In this document: positions 12,201 to 23,226 of the stretch, piece by piece
Position numbering within the stretch: position 1 is the stretch's first letter
Layout: each line of letters starts with the position of its first letter
From: Clavelina lepadiformis
Lineage: Eukaryota > Chordata > Ascidiacea > Aplousobranchia > Clavelinidae
Assembly (NCBI RefSeq): GCF_947623445.1
Contig: NC_135240.1
Span: 14,942,001-15,006,000 of the forward strand
Length of the DNA: 64,000 nt
Reading direction: 5' to 3'
Notes under the pieces: model-generated
What the model saw: the letters and a program-made list of their open reading frames with translations, nothing else
What the model was told of the DNA's origin: nothing
The model's database searches: none
Translations under genes and position numbers: made by a program

Positions 12201-15200
12201 TTTAAATCAGCAGCTCTCAAACTTTTTTGAGCACGAACCAAGTTTGAGTATGGTAAACATCTCACGGCCCAAGACTCAAACAGCATATTTTATCACAAAA
12301 AATGAAGATGATTGTATGGATGATTTTTTCAATGTCAGCAATCTACTCTTTTCTAAGTAGTTATATGCTACAGACAAGCAGTGGCAATGTGGTCAATTCA
12401 CTATGAAACAATGTATTTTATTGTAAACATAGGTTTGCTTCACCTCGGTGCGACCCATTTTTTGACACTTTGCGACTCATATTTTGGGAATCATTGCTTT
12501 AAAGTGAGGGCAAGTCCAAAAACAATTTGGTCTTAAATGAAATCTAGTAGTTGCTGGTAAGTACACTGAAGAAAGGATTTTATTAAATTTGGTGTGGTTA
12601 AGCAGTTGTTGCCAAGAACGTGTCACAAATTTGATCTCTTTTATGACGAAGATGGCGGCCATTATGACGTCACGATGTTAAAACAATTTGCCTGATGACT
12701 GAAGCTTGAGTTAGGATGGTAGTAGTGGTAGGCTAGCTAATGTTTTTTGGATAAGATATGTTTCAGGTGCGTATGTTAGTAGCAGATAATAACTATTTTC
12801 AGCTTAGGAATGTCACAGAAGACAGTTTATGTACTACTCAAGCATTCTTGTTTTTACAACAGGTAGCTGTACCGGACTAGGCTAGCGACAAAAACCAAAA
12901 TTAAACTGTAGCTTAGCATATATACGTTCATCAGTACAAATACAATAAAGGTAAGCTAGCTCGAGCTTATAAAATGTTCCTGTTATACAATACACAAGTT
13001 TGCTTTATCTATACATATTACTTACCGGCATATGTGACATAATAATAGCTGCCATCTCCATTATAATTAAACAATGAATTTGCTTTTTGCCACCTGTTTC
13101 TGGCAATAACTACTTAACAACATAATATTAGTAAAAGTCTTTTATCTAGTGCAGGGTTGTCCGAAGATTTTTCACTAAGGGCCATGTGCTAAAAAGTTAA
13201 CCAGTGTCCGGGCCACTCACTATGTGTGAGGATCGCTGCTTTGCCTGCAACGTAATAAGTATCTTAAAGATCATTAACAAAGGTATTGGCGGCAAAACAT
13301 TTTCTAACTAAAAACGTTAAATGGTAGGCCGAGAAAAATATTGCCCAAGTCAGTAAAAAATTACACAACTCTAGCGGCTCGCTTGCCTCTACAACTCTAA
13401 CAGGTACCACAATTGTAAAGTAAACTCTGCCCAGCGCTATATAAAACAAAAAGCCATAGAAGGATCAATCTAATGATTCATTGTAAAATAGATGGATAAA
13501 GGTAACAATATTTCAACGTTCTTTGTAAGAGCAATGATTCGATGCGAAAGATATCACATAAATGCTTATCAGTCATTCTGGTTCTCAGTATATTTTGATT
13601 AAGACTTTTAAAGCAATGAAGATTTTTGCTTTATGTACTTGCATTTGAAAGTTCCTTTGATTTTGCTATATTTGATGTAATACATAACAGCACTTTAGAG
13701 TTAACTGCGGTGTACAGGCACTACTGGGTCTTGTGGCAGAGGGATCCATATGAAGTTACAGTATTGTATAGTTCTTGCGATGCATAATTTTTTAATTTCT
13801 GCTCAATAACTTACCATAACTTAGGTCACCTTACAATTATTGAATGCAAGTTAATAATTACCGCTAAATGCTTACTTAAATTTCCAGAGTTTGTTTTGTA
13901 TTTCTTTACCTTTGGTACAAAGTTACGTGTGAGCTCGATAATGGCCGTCGGCCAATAATAAACTGGTGCAGGGCCGTAGTTTGGACACCTCTTATCTAGT
14001 GTACTGACTTACAACTACTTTTTGATATTAGGCCAACGTAGTTTTGGACTATCCCCTCACTTTAAGCAACTGTATCATATTTATAACTGTGGTTATGTGA
14101 CAATATTTGTTTTTTTTTTGTGAAGAACAAAAGCAGAATGTAAGGCAATGGGCGAACTGTGACTTTGGATAATTTTTTTGTAGGTTGATCATACACTAAT
14201 GGATGAACTCAGGGAATGGTACAAACTTATTTCTTCCGGCCAGTCAGATGATCCTTTTGAAACATTTTGCAATTGTTCATTTTCCAACCTCAAAGTGTCT
14301 AAACACTATCTTGCATTGGAAGAATGTGTAACACTATTACAAACACCATTTATGAGACGCATCTTTTTGGAAGATATTTCATTGTGTCTGAAATTTCCTA
14401 ATGTAGAACTTGCCAAGAAAGTGTCAGCATATATCCACAGAAATTCAATTATTGTTGAGTTTGCTTCAGGCATAGATAATACACGGTAAGAACGTTCTTT
14501 GTTGATCTTTCTTAATTATATGTTTGCTGTTGGTTTAATTTACTATCTAGTTATCACAGATCCTATCATTTGTTTTAATGTAATTTATCTGTAAGTGCAC
14601 TTGCGCAGTCATAAATAACAGTTCGTCAAGAGTTTAGTTTGAGGTAAGCCGTATTTGGTTGTAGTACTAATATTTTAAGCTAGTTTTAAAACTACCCCAA
14701 TTTTATAAAATTTATTTAATGTGAAGCTACGTGTTACTCAAGTATTGACTTTGATTCTATCCATCACCATTGATATTTTCAGGAATATTAAGTTATTGTG
14801 TTTACTGCTACTTATAATGAGGTAGATGCTTTCTAATTGTCATTGAATACTATTGCTAATAACAATAGTACTGTTATAGTTAGTAATAGTACCAATAACA
14901 TAACACAACCATAACAAATAATTATACTGGGTATCCCACTTAAAATCCCTAAATTTGGTTTTATATTTTTAATTTTTATCAAAACCAAATTTAGGAGTTT
15001 TATGTAGAGCACTCTTTATTGTGTAAAGGATCTGCCAAAGTACTGGCATTCTGCAAATAGTGCTGCATGTTTAAAGTTTTGATACTATAGTTTTTTTAAT
15101 TTATTGCTTAAGTTGCGTGTTGATGCAGGTTGTATTTGTTGACTCTACATAAAGCATAGCTCAAGGTTTCTCAAAGCATTTTATTTTTTTAGATTATCAT

Positions 15201-15930
15201 AATGGTTAAATCATGAGCCATTTGGACTAAAAATTAATTAGGCCGTCATCCAATTAATTATCAATCATAAATGTGTACATATAATCTTTTGTCAGGAAAT
15301 GTGCATTATCGAGAGTGATTACATCATGCAAGCATCGTATTCATTTTGATGATTCAGATGATTGGTTTGCAATATCCCAATCTTGTCGAAACCGGGTAAA
15401 TATTTTCATTGGCACTAATTTTGTACCAGTTCTGTTTTCTTTGAAATAAACAACAAATAGATGTAAGCTTATTCAAGTTCATTATAATTCAGGCTGGTTC
15501 ATTCCGAAATGTTGATTAGTTACACAAAATATATTTTTCCAACATAAAGTGTTGTATGTGTAACCTTGTTTTTTAACCAAGCGTAAGGCGTTTATTTATA
15601 TTATAGCTATAATTTTCCGTGTAGGTTATTACAGTATGCGATTTTTTGACATACATCCGTTACATCAAACGCGGTATTGTAAAGCATGATGGTGAGTTTT
15701 TTCATTAAATCTTTTGTTAATAGCAAAATATATTATACTATGTCATTTGATGACTGTTTGTTTGATTAATTATAATACTTGACAATTATGATAGGGTTTT
15801 TGGACTTGATTACTGATAATACTATTGAGATTGTTGAAAAATTTTAGTTGAGCAGATCTATTGGGAGATAATTAAACTGCGATTGGAAATGACACTTGCC
15901 AGACTTGGATATTTTAGAGAACAATCATAG
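9213..15930 (+). CDS. RAB3IP: Rab guanine-nucleotide exchange factor, Rabin8/RAB3IP family
   Basis: Eight coding exons with matching phases: 9213-9374, 9459-9632, 10443-10551, 11890-12044, 14184-14485, 15296-15395, 15625-15691, 15848-15930; 383 codons, close to the size of RAB3IL1. The Sec2 coiled coil spans about residues 40-135, with the family signature EIEDLTTSLFEEANKMV. This coil binds a Rab GTPase (Rab8 and Rab3 relatives) and drives GDP release in vesicle docking and ciliogenesis. The C-terminal block has the conserved LxEWYKL, SCKHRIHFDD, CDFLTYIRYIKRGIVKHD and IYWEIIKLRLEMTLARLGYF segments of Rabin8. The start is the first in-frame Met after the acceptor at 9195-9196; an earlier 5' exon is possible. 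Intron 4 appears to use a GC donor. Introns 3 and 4 hold a LINE tail and hAT elements. Confidence 0.9.
11100..11385 (+). pseudogene. LINE reverse transcriptase C-terminal fragment
   Basis: The frame at 11137-11406 reads RPRFKILSIAFKSLSGVEPDYV and then RSQSNNLLQVPPFRTAMYGD followed by FSTAASRAWNSP. This is the well-known tail of Jockey/CR1/L2-type non-LTR reverse transcriptases (FKILxLxFKxLxGxxPxYL, then GDRxFSxxAPxxWNxLP). It is a 5'-truncated copy in intron 3 of the Rabin8-like gene, cut on its right by a hAT MITE. Confidence 0.8.
11409..11587. mobile_element. hAT MITE, 179 bp
   Basis: Perfect 15-bp inverted repeats CAGTGGTTCTCAACC / GGTTGAGAACCACTG, with perfect 8-bp duplications ctctaacg at 11401-11408 and 11588-11595. 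Interior contains gtgccgcccaatctttt and no gene. A fragment of the same family lies at about 31543-31606. Confidence 0.93.
12208..12496. mobile_element. Old hAT-derived MITE
   Basis: Ends CAGCAGCTCTCAAACTTTT and (complement) CAATGATTCCCAAAATAT. They are flanked by ctttaaat (12200-12207) and ctttaaag (12497-12504), an 8-bp duplication with one mismatch and a TA centre. Decayed; the ends are only loosely similar. Confidence 0.6.
12500..12605. repeat. Dispersed repeat, copy A (copy B near 38090-38190)
   Basis: The segments gcaagtccaaaaaca, ggyctta and gagaaaggatttt-like blocks align along about 95 bp with 38090-38190 in the same orientation. A shorter related start is at about 54558. Function and family unknown. 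Confidence 0.65.
13152..13993. mobile_element. hAT non-autonomous element, about 840 bp
   Basis: Left end CAGGGTTGTCCGAAGA, right end (complement) AAGAGGTGTCCAAACTAC, flanked by atctagtg at 13144-13151 and 13994-14001; the match actually extends to ttatctagtg. 'Gggcca' ends (gggccatgtgct, gggccactcac, cagggccgtag) recall other hAT MITEs. No transposase recognised inside. It lies in intron 4 of the Rabin8-like gene. Confidence 0.75.
14949..14994. repeat. Hairpin repeat ctaaatttggtttt / aaaaccaaatttag
   Basis: Perfect 14-bp arms at 14949-14962 and 14981-14994, with imperfect pairing extending outward, separated by an AT spacer, in intron 5 of the Rabin8-like gene. Probably the core of a short foldback element. 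Confidence 0.75.
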
Positions 15931-16043
15931 ATTTGCAACATTCCACAGAATATATTGGTTTTTCACAGCATATTAGCCATACGTCATGTATTGTGTTTCA
16001 TAATCAATGCAATTATATTACAATACACATATCATTAAGTATG

Positions 16044-16049
16044 AATAAA
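16044..16049 (+). promoter_or_regulatory. Poly(A) signal, Rabin8-like gene
   Basis: AATAAA 114 bp after the stop codon at 15928-15930. Confidence 0.55.
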
Positions 16050-17690
16050 CCAGTACCAAGCAGTGTTAACTAGTTTGTTGACTAATTTTGACATAGTGTT
16101 CCCATTTCTTTTTCATCGATCATTATTTGCTTTTTATTAAAAGTAGCACAAAAAGGCCAATAACTGTAGTTGCTGTTTGAAAAAAGCATGGTCATTGCAT
16201 CAATAAGTGTTTCTACAATAGTAAATCATCATCTAGAAAATTATTTCTGGTAGTCCTATTACTCACAACTATACAAGTTGGTGTTCATGTTAGGTTATGA
16301 GATACTAGCTTCATAATTCTGTAGTGTTGAACTTGGTTGCAAGTGAGTATCTAACAAATCTTGCCTACTGGTTTTGCCAAGCTCATAGCCTTACTAAATT
16401 GTGAATTAAAATTTGTTTGTAGACAGATTTTTGGTGGTTTAAAAAATCTGTCAAAATCAGTGTTATATTTTTGTATAGTAGGGTAGGGTATTAGTGTCAT
16501 TTTATACACAGCACACATGATTTATAAAACAGTTTTGTATTTCTTGTTTCTTTCTGATTTTATTTTTCAAAATCTTCACAATTCATATTCTGTATATTTT
16601 AATTGCAGTGAATATTTCTGTCTGCTTTAAATTTTCTATTGTTTTTAATTGGCAAATATGCACTGTGTCTACATCATTTGTAGCAATGGAGGAAAATCCA
16701 GCTGTCTTATTTCTTTCATATGACTGCACTATAAATCCAGATGTTAATATTGACTGTTTGCATGCAGTGTAGAATTTTATATTATCTTTTTTTTTGCATC
16801 ATTGTACTGCTTCCATTCGTACTCTCATGTTTGTTGATGTATATTACTTCATGCTAAACGATTCAAAGCAAACTGTATTTAGCATTTGAATTCTGAAAGC
16901 AAAAAGGGTTATTGCAAAGAATAAAGCCTAATTAAGGACATGAAGAGACTCTTGACTTATCAAGGTGTCTTAACTTATCTTACCTGTTGAATTATATGAC
17001 TATATTGTTGTGTTCGATTAGAATACTCTAACCTTTTGTCAGCCGAAAGGTTTTAAAATTACAACAGAAGTAGTTTACAAGAAAAGGTTTTTATTATAGG
17101 TGCTGTACACTTTATCAATATTACAAATAATCAAGAACATGAATAATACTACTGCTTGTAAGATGTCTAATACATGAGTTGCAATCATCATGATTAGCTC
17201 AGACAGCTCGTCTGTTGATTCACGCTCTCTATCTCGATGAATCACTCGACTATCTCTGCTCGCTGGTAGAAGTGCGAGGTTATAAAACGTGAAAGCGATG
17301 AGAATAAAAATGTTCAACAAAAAAAAACGCTGTTCGTCATTGCACGTGCGATGGACAAAACAATATTTTGACAATGTGGTACATATAACCAAAGCTGACA
17401 CGTTGTGGCAGATTAATAACACTGGACAACAGCAAAATTATTCCTCAAATGAAAATAAACTGCCTAGACTAACTTTGGGACGCTGATTCCAAATCTGAAA
17501 TCAGAATTGGTCTATCACGTCAGGTTTTCAAGATATGAAAATTCACGAAATTCGGATTTTGCATTGATTGGCACTATATTATAAGGTTCTACAGTACAAG
17601 GTATTGTGCAATTTTCTTTCCCAGCGAATTGTTGGTCATATTATGTCACAATGCATGTTATGTAAGATTAATATTGACATTATTTTGTAA
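16050..17690. other. Intergenic, nothing recognised
   Basis: AT-rich. The frames at 17075-17422 (minus) and 17289-17486 (plus) overlap each other and show no family signature. Confidence 0.45.
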
Positions 17691-17752
17691 ATGCAATGTT
17701 CTATCTTTTCACAATTAATGCATTCTTGAATGTTCTTGGCCATGACTATAGA

Positions 17753-17785
17753 GGGGGGGGGGGGGGTAAAGGGAGGGGGGGGGGG
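17753..17785 (+). repeat. G-tracts: 14 G, 3 G, 11 G
   Basis: Runs of 14, 3 and 11 consecutive G separated by taaa and a; G-quadruplex-forming potential. They abut the 5' breakpoint of the transposase fragment that starts at 17786. Confidence 0.9.
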
Positions 17786-18541
17786 AACATATGTGGACAC
17801 CTTAAAGTTGTGTCACTTTTGCTCGGATTGCAGTTGGGTTACACCAAGCATATGTGCTTTCTCTGTTTGTGGGACAGTCGAGACGATGCAAACCACTATG
17901 ACACAACTGAATGGCCAATGAGAACGGACTACATTGTTGGAAGATATAATGTTAAGTGCCAACCCCTAATTGATCCGAGCAAAGTGTACTTGCCACCACT
18001 TCACATTAAACTGGGCCTGATCAAACAATTTGTGAAGGCAATGGATTTCAATGGAGATGGATTCCTGCATATAAAAGAAAAATTTGGTGCAATACCAAGT
18101 GATGCTAAACTGAGAGCTGGAATATTTGTTGGCCCCCAAATACGTGATTTGATCCGTGACCCAGTATTTCCATCCAAGCTTAATTCAATTGAATTAAAAG
18201 CCTGGAATGCATTTGTACAGATTGTACAAAATTTTCTTGGGAAGTACAGGGCAGAAAATTACTCGGAACTAGTGGACAATTTGCTGGAATCATACCGCGA
18301 AATGGGCTGCAGAATGTCGGTTAAACTGCATTTTCTTCATTCACACTTGGAATTTTTCCCGCCAAACCTGGGTGATGTGAGCGACGAGCATGGGGAAAGA
18401 TTTCACCAAGACATCTCTGTGATGGAATCGCGGTATAGAGGTCGATTTAACCCAAACATGATGGGGGACTACTGCTGGTTTCTTCAGCGTGAAACTGACA
18501 CTGAACATACTCGAAAGAGCAAGTGTATAAAGCACTTTTGA
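17786..18541 (+). pseudogene. Transposase-like protein of an unassigned family, 5'-truncated, frame open
   Basis: About 250 codons are uninterrupted from just after the G tracts to a natural-looking stop. Ordered motifs: [104 protein letters not shown] and EHGERFHQDISVMESRYRGR. The same motifs in the same order occur in the copy at 30178-31225. I know this family as abundant uncharacterised proteins in invertebrate genomes, but not by a formal name. The CGD aspartate of the other copy is His here (CGH), and the N-terminal part is missing, so activity is unlikely despite the open frame. The in-frame extension into glycine codons upstream is the G tract, not protein. Confidence 0.8.
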
Positions 18542-18851
18542 GGGAATATAATGTTATTTTTGTCTGATTTAATTATCCTGGGTTGTGTTAAATTGTGCAG
18601 TATGATAATGCTGTTATTTTCAATAGAAATTACTGGGTTGATTACATGTAATGTTTTGTTCCGCTCAGCCAAAATTAGCCAAAATCACAGTTATGGGTTG
18701 TCGTGAGCATATATCATATCTCAAAAACGTGACGTGTTAGAAAAAATCTAAGACCAGATTTGGATTCAGCATTGCAAAATTAGTCTAGGTAAACTTGAAA
18801 TGAGCGAGGAATAAAAAATAAGTTGTAAATTGTTGTCCAGTGTAATAATTC

Positions 18852-19126
18852 AGGTGGCGTCAAACACCAAAAAATGCCATAAAATCTTTCTTTGATTTAT
18901 TATACAGTAACTCGAAAAATACTCCATAGCTACTTTCATGTTAATTTTTAGCCAAATTCTGCACGCGACCTGGGACATTAAAGCACTCCAACTGCTAGGG
19001 TAATTTCCAGGCTAGAAAACAACTTCAACCAGGCTGCATTCTGCTTGGTCTAAACATGTTTTTTAAAGCCCCACGTAGGCTACAACAAATTCATGAAGAC
19101 CTTAGTTTCATGTGTTTGACGCCTCC
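18852..19126. mobile_element. MITE with GGCGTCAAACAC ends (copy 1 of 2)
   Basis: Left end AGGTGGCGTCAAACAC and right end (complement) AGGAGGCGTCAAACAC. The interior shares long blocks with 60109-60490: gccataaaatctttg/c-t, ttagccaaattctgcacgcg, acctgggacatt and aggctagaaaacaac. No coding capacity. Target duplication not resolved. Confidence 0.8.
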
Positions 19127-20640
19127 TCGATCAGTGTTAAAGTTAAGAAGCGGGCATTTCCAATAAACACTTCTTATCAGCACAGATGCTGGAAAACAAC
19201 CTGGGAACGTACTAAAAGGAGTGTTCACAGGAAATTAGATGAAGTAGACTCCCTCACCTCCATTACTTCATGCCTAGGCACATTGATCTGGCTGAATGGC
19301 AACGAACGGTAATCCTACAAAAACAATTTCAGTCGTTAGAAAAAAAACATTTTGGTGCCAGTTCTTGCTCTTTCTGTGCCACCCACCACTTCGGCTGCAG
19401 ATCTTATATCTTGGTTCCAGCAACTAGAGGAAACATTTCAGCACAATTCCCTTCACCAAGAAAACTCTATCCCATGATAGCAGCTACATCTGCTATCCAG
19501 TTGGCTCACTTGCAGCAGTTTTATGACTTACTCACGTGTAATGCTGCCGACGAAAATAAACAATACGACCAGTTCAATCAGTATTTGCAAAACATGTTGC
19601 CCTCGGAGTTTTCCTCCATGATGAAATTGTGTTATCATTTGTAATTATATTCATTCATTTGTCAATAACTTCGTTAATTGACTGTTGCTTGTGCATGGAA
19701 AGTTGCTTGTAGCGGGAGAGGAATGCAGCGGCCTGGGTGGTATTTTTTAATACCATTAAATCATTTCTTGCGAAGGTGTTGTCTAGTTATTGATTGAAGT
19801 TTATAGAATTGTTTGTTTGACAAAGACTTAAACTGTCGATTGATATTTGGAAACTTGCTCTGAATAACTTTGTATTAACATTCCTTTTAGTAGCCTTCAT
19901 TCCCAGCATCAGATCTGCCTGCAAAATCGCCCACAACATCCATTGTGATAAGAAGTCTTTATTGGAATTGCCGGCTTCTTAATCTTAAAACCGCTTTTAT
20001 TTATCCCAGTCTCAATGTGTGTGTGTGTGTCAGTCTCATTAGTTATATGTATCTCCCATTGTCAAACTAAGCATTATTTTTCTCGCTGAATCTGTTACAA
20101 GTCAGAGCGCTTTTCATGCTGAACATTTTAATTCACATCACTTTCATATGTTATATTCGCTCACATGGCCACAAACGAGCAGAGCTAAGGCCGGTTTACA
20201 CTATGGAAAAGTTCAGGACACTCTTTGTAGCCCTTTTTCTTGTAAACTAGTTCTGTTGTAGCCTAATATTAATAACCTTTCGACTGACAAAAAGACTATT
20301 CTAACCGCACGCAACAACAGAGTAGTTCACAGGTAAATTTAAATATAATTAACAGGTAAATTAAGTAAGATCAATTACGTCAAAAAGGGTCTTTTCAAAG
20401 TGAAATAGTCACTTTAAAAAAAACTGTTTAACACCACTAAATTCGCCAACCAGTCTTGCAACAAAACGTTAACTAAAAGAGATAGAGAAATTTCGTTTGC
20501 GGAATCAATGAATTTCTATCATTTTTTCAGAATAACTTGAAAATGACTTCAATTCCCTTTAAACCCGGCGATGTTTCCTCATCGCTCGAGCCCCGGTTAC
20601 CCAGGTAGCCTTTGTGCAAGTTCCAATTGTCACACATTTT
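19127..20640. other. Intergenic; one unassigned 124-codon frame
   Basis: The frame 19270-19644 (plus) is the longest here. It has no signature I recognise, and its glutamine-rich C-terminus (LQQFYDLLT, QYDQFNQYLQNML) may be chance or an old element gene. A (TG)7 run lies at 20016-20030. Confidence 0.35.
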
Positions 20641-20850
20641 TTATTTTGTTCTTTTTCATCTTTTTTATAGTAGCCTATTGCCCGACGTAAGAACAGTCCA
20701 CTGAAAAGGAGCAAGTGCCGTTAATGCCTTGGGCATTATACAGTTCTACTCCCAAGGACATTATAACGGTACAGCGTTACTGGGTGTTGAACACAGAACG
20801 CGAGCCGCATTTATTGCGAGGCCAGCACTCGAACCACTCCGCTACCAAAC
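20641..20850 (-). repeat. tRNA-derived SINE
   Basis: On the minus strand a Pol III A box (TAGCGGAGTGGTT) lies near the 5' end, followed by an anticodon-stem-like region and a degenerate B box (GTTCAACACC). Next comes a tRNA-unrelated body with TCCTTGGGAG and GCCCAAGGCATT, and an A-rich tail (aaaaaagatgaaaaag). The B box has lost consensus bases, so it is probably silent. Confidence 0.65.
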
Positions 20851-21963
20851 ATGATGAGGATTTTACATAATCGAAAGCAGAGACACCGGAATAGCTTTTT
20901 AAAAATATGGATTGCCCATGGGATACCGTGACGTATGAGATTCCTAATTTGCGTATAAGACTGGTGTAGTTGTAAACAGAATGTGCAAGTAACAATCTAA
21001 GGATTTTTTTGCCTGGCTGGTTATCTTTATGAATACATTTTATCACATGGTTTTTCGTTAAATGCCATTATAGCCTATAAAGATTTTTATTAAGAATTAA
21101 AGTATAAAAATCCAATCAAGAAAAACAAAATCATCAACAAAATTCACTTTTTTTTTCACTGAAATAGAGTGAGAAAAGGTTTGAGTTTTTACACCTCAAA
21201 ATGGATTGTAAACAACAATAGCGGCAATTTATGGTGTACAATTTTGAAATGGCGTGATTTTAAAACAATATTTACCCGTTTATTATATGCTTTTTTAAGA
21301 TAACAGCTGATAAGAAGTAGCAAACAAGAAAACTCGATAAACGAAAAGAATTGAAGACTTATGGCCAAAAACATTTGGTTCGTGAAGGGGAACATGGCCC
21401 TCTCTAATTTCGCTATTGAACTTGTAGCATTAATCGTCTGAAATGCGTGACATGGGTTTACCTTCGAGGCTTTGATGCAAGTAAAATAACAGTGATATTG
21501 AAATTAAAACAGGAACTTAGTTCTTGTACGTTGTCGGCCGTATTCCTAAATTCAGATTGTGAGATTTAGTTTTGATAACATCTGGAATATCTCAGCAATA
21601 ATACAAGGAACGTCTGATTAAATTTAGGAACTAATTAACTTCCAAAGGAACACGATAGACGAGCCAATCTTTTCTTCCTCACTACAAGAAAAACCGGGAA
21701 CAGTACGTATGTTGAGAAACAACGATTTCTGAAAATAAGTTAGTTGAATTGTGATGATAGTAACATCATTGTGATGAAAGTAACACGGCAAAATCTTCAA
21801 TTTTTCTGCTTGCGTTTCTTATAACTGCAATGGTAATTGAAAAATAATAAAACAACTATTAAAACTAATGCATCAAACAAACATCATTCGTACTCTTTCG
21901 ACAACACAATGCAACGTTTCCGATCATGCTACATGTTGGGACACTAAACTCATTGCTTTGTTG

Positions 21964-22427
21964 TAGGCCTACCATATTTTCATCGCCAAAAAGGGGGACA
22001 ATTTCGCCAGCAAGGACAATGCAAATAAAGTTTTACGTTTAAAGAATTTATCACATGTTTGTTGATAATTATACGCATATGCAGAAGTAATGCATTCAGC
22101 TTCAAAATCATTACGTCCTTTTCTGAAACAAGGATACTTTTTCCGCAGTTCATCAGAAAACGCGGTGTTCTTCTTTGGCATTATTGCTTAGCTTTATTTA
22201 GAGTTTATGTTTGTCTAAATTAAAATAATGATAAGAAAAATGATTAGATGCTCATGCTGTTGCTGTAAAGTCACATAAACATATAATTCTGTCGAAAATA
22301 TAAGCAAGAAAGCGCAAAAGGCAAAAAAGGAGGATATTTGGGCATTTTTCATTGTCTTCAGAGGACAATTTATTTTTCTTTAGAAAAGAGGACAAATCCT
22401 CCTAAAGGAGGACATACGGTAGCCCTA
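21964..22427. mobile_element. hAT-like element with TAGGSCTACC ends
   Basis: Ends TAGGCCTACCATAT and (complement) TAGGGCTACCGTAT are flanked by ctttgttg (21956-21963) and ctttgtcg (22428-22435), an 8-bp duplication with one mismatch. Inside is a minus-strand frame, 22181-21969, opening MPKKNTAFSDELRKKYPCFR with KGRNDFEAEC. That is the N-terminal signature of a widespread invertebrate hAT transposase with a BED-like finger; it runs out of frame afterwards. The right-hand end, gaggacaaatcctcctaaag, recurs near 22600-22656. Confidence 0.7.
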
Positions 22428-22569
22428 CTTTGTCGGCAACAGAGGTTTACACTTTCTGAATTCATTTTAAGTTCAATATAAACCGCAATATATTTTAAAA
22501 ACACAACATGTATACTACATTTGTTGGCAAGGTGCTGCCAATTCGAATTAAAACGACCAAACGACTTGG

Positions 22570-22656
22570 GATTTTAGCACGTCCTCGGAGGACAATTCAA
22601 TTGTCATGAAAAAAAGAGTACACATCCTTCAAAAGGAGGACGTATGGTAACTCTAT
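22570..22656. repeat. Solo right end of the TAGGGCTACC family
   Basis: agagtacacatccttcaaaa followed by ggaggacgtatggtaactct matches the right end at about 22350-22427 with scattered changes. No matching left end found. Confidence 0.6.
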
Positions 22657-23226
22657 ATTAGGTACAAAGTAACTGGTAACCAACTTCATGTTAACAAAGA
22701 GTTTTCAAAACTATTACGGAAGCTGGTAAGTTTGACGAGAATTTGAAGAATTTTGTCCTAGTCTGGACAGGGCTGCATACAAATTATGCAACTGGAGCTT
22801 TCTTGTACCATGCGGTATGGTTTATTTGTGACCAATGGTTGTGCGAATGGTGAATCTTTCTGGTAACCATCATAATTGCATAGAATACTTGGACTGGCAT
22901 ATAATAAAAAAGTAATACGCCAAAATGCGCAAGGTTTGCAAGTAGTGGGCTACTCCAAAGGCAAAGATCGTTAGCCCAACATGATCACTTAATTGCTATA
23001 ACATAGAATAATACAATCAATTTAACATAAAAATGAATGGTGTAACAACAAATAAAACAACCTAAACACATTATAGCCATTGTGTTTAATGCAGATAATT
23101 GCAAAGGTTTGCATGTCAGGAACTTTTTTATTTCCACAAATACATTGTTTCATGAATAATATTGATACTGAAGTAAGATGAAGACTGGCAAATTTAATAA
23201 TTTTCAATCCACAAAATTTGTATATT

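Noticed and set aside
17730..17921. Glycine-rich 63-codon frame
   Set aside because: It is a reading of the G tracts and a shifted frame of the transposase fragment.
20777..21046. Possible functional tRNA on the minus strand
   Set aside because: No acceptor-stem pairing and a degenerate B box; it is a SINE head.
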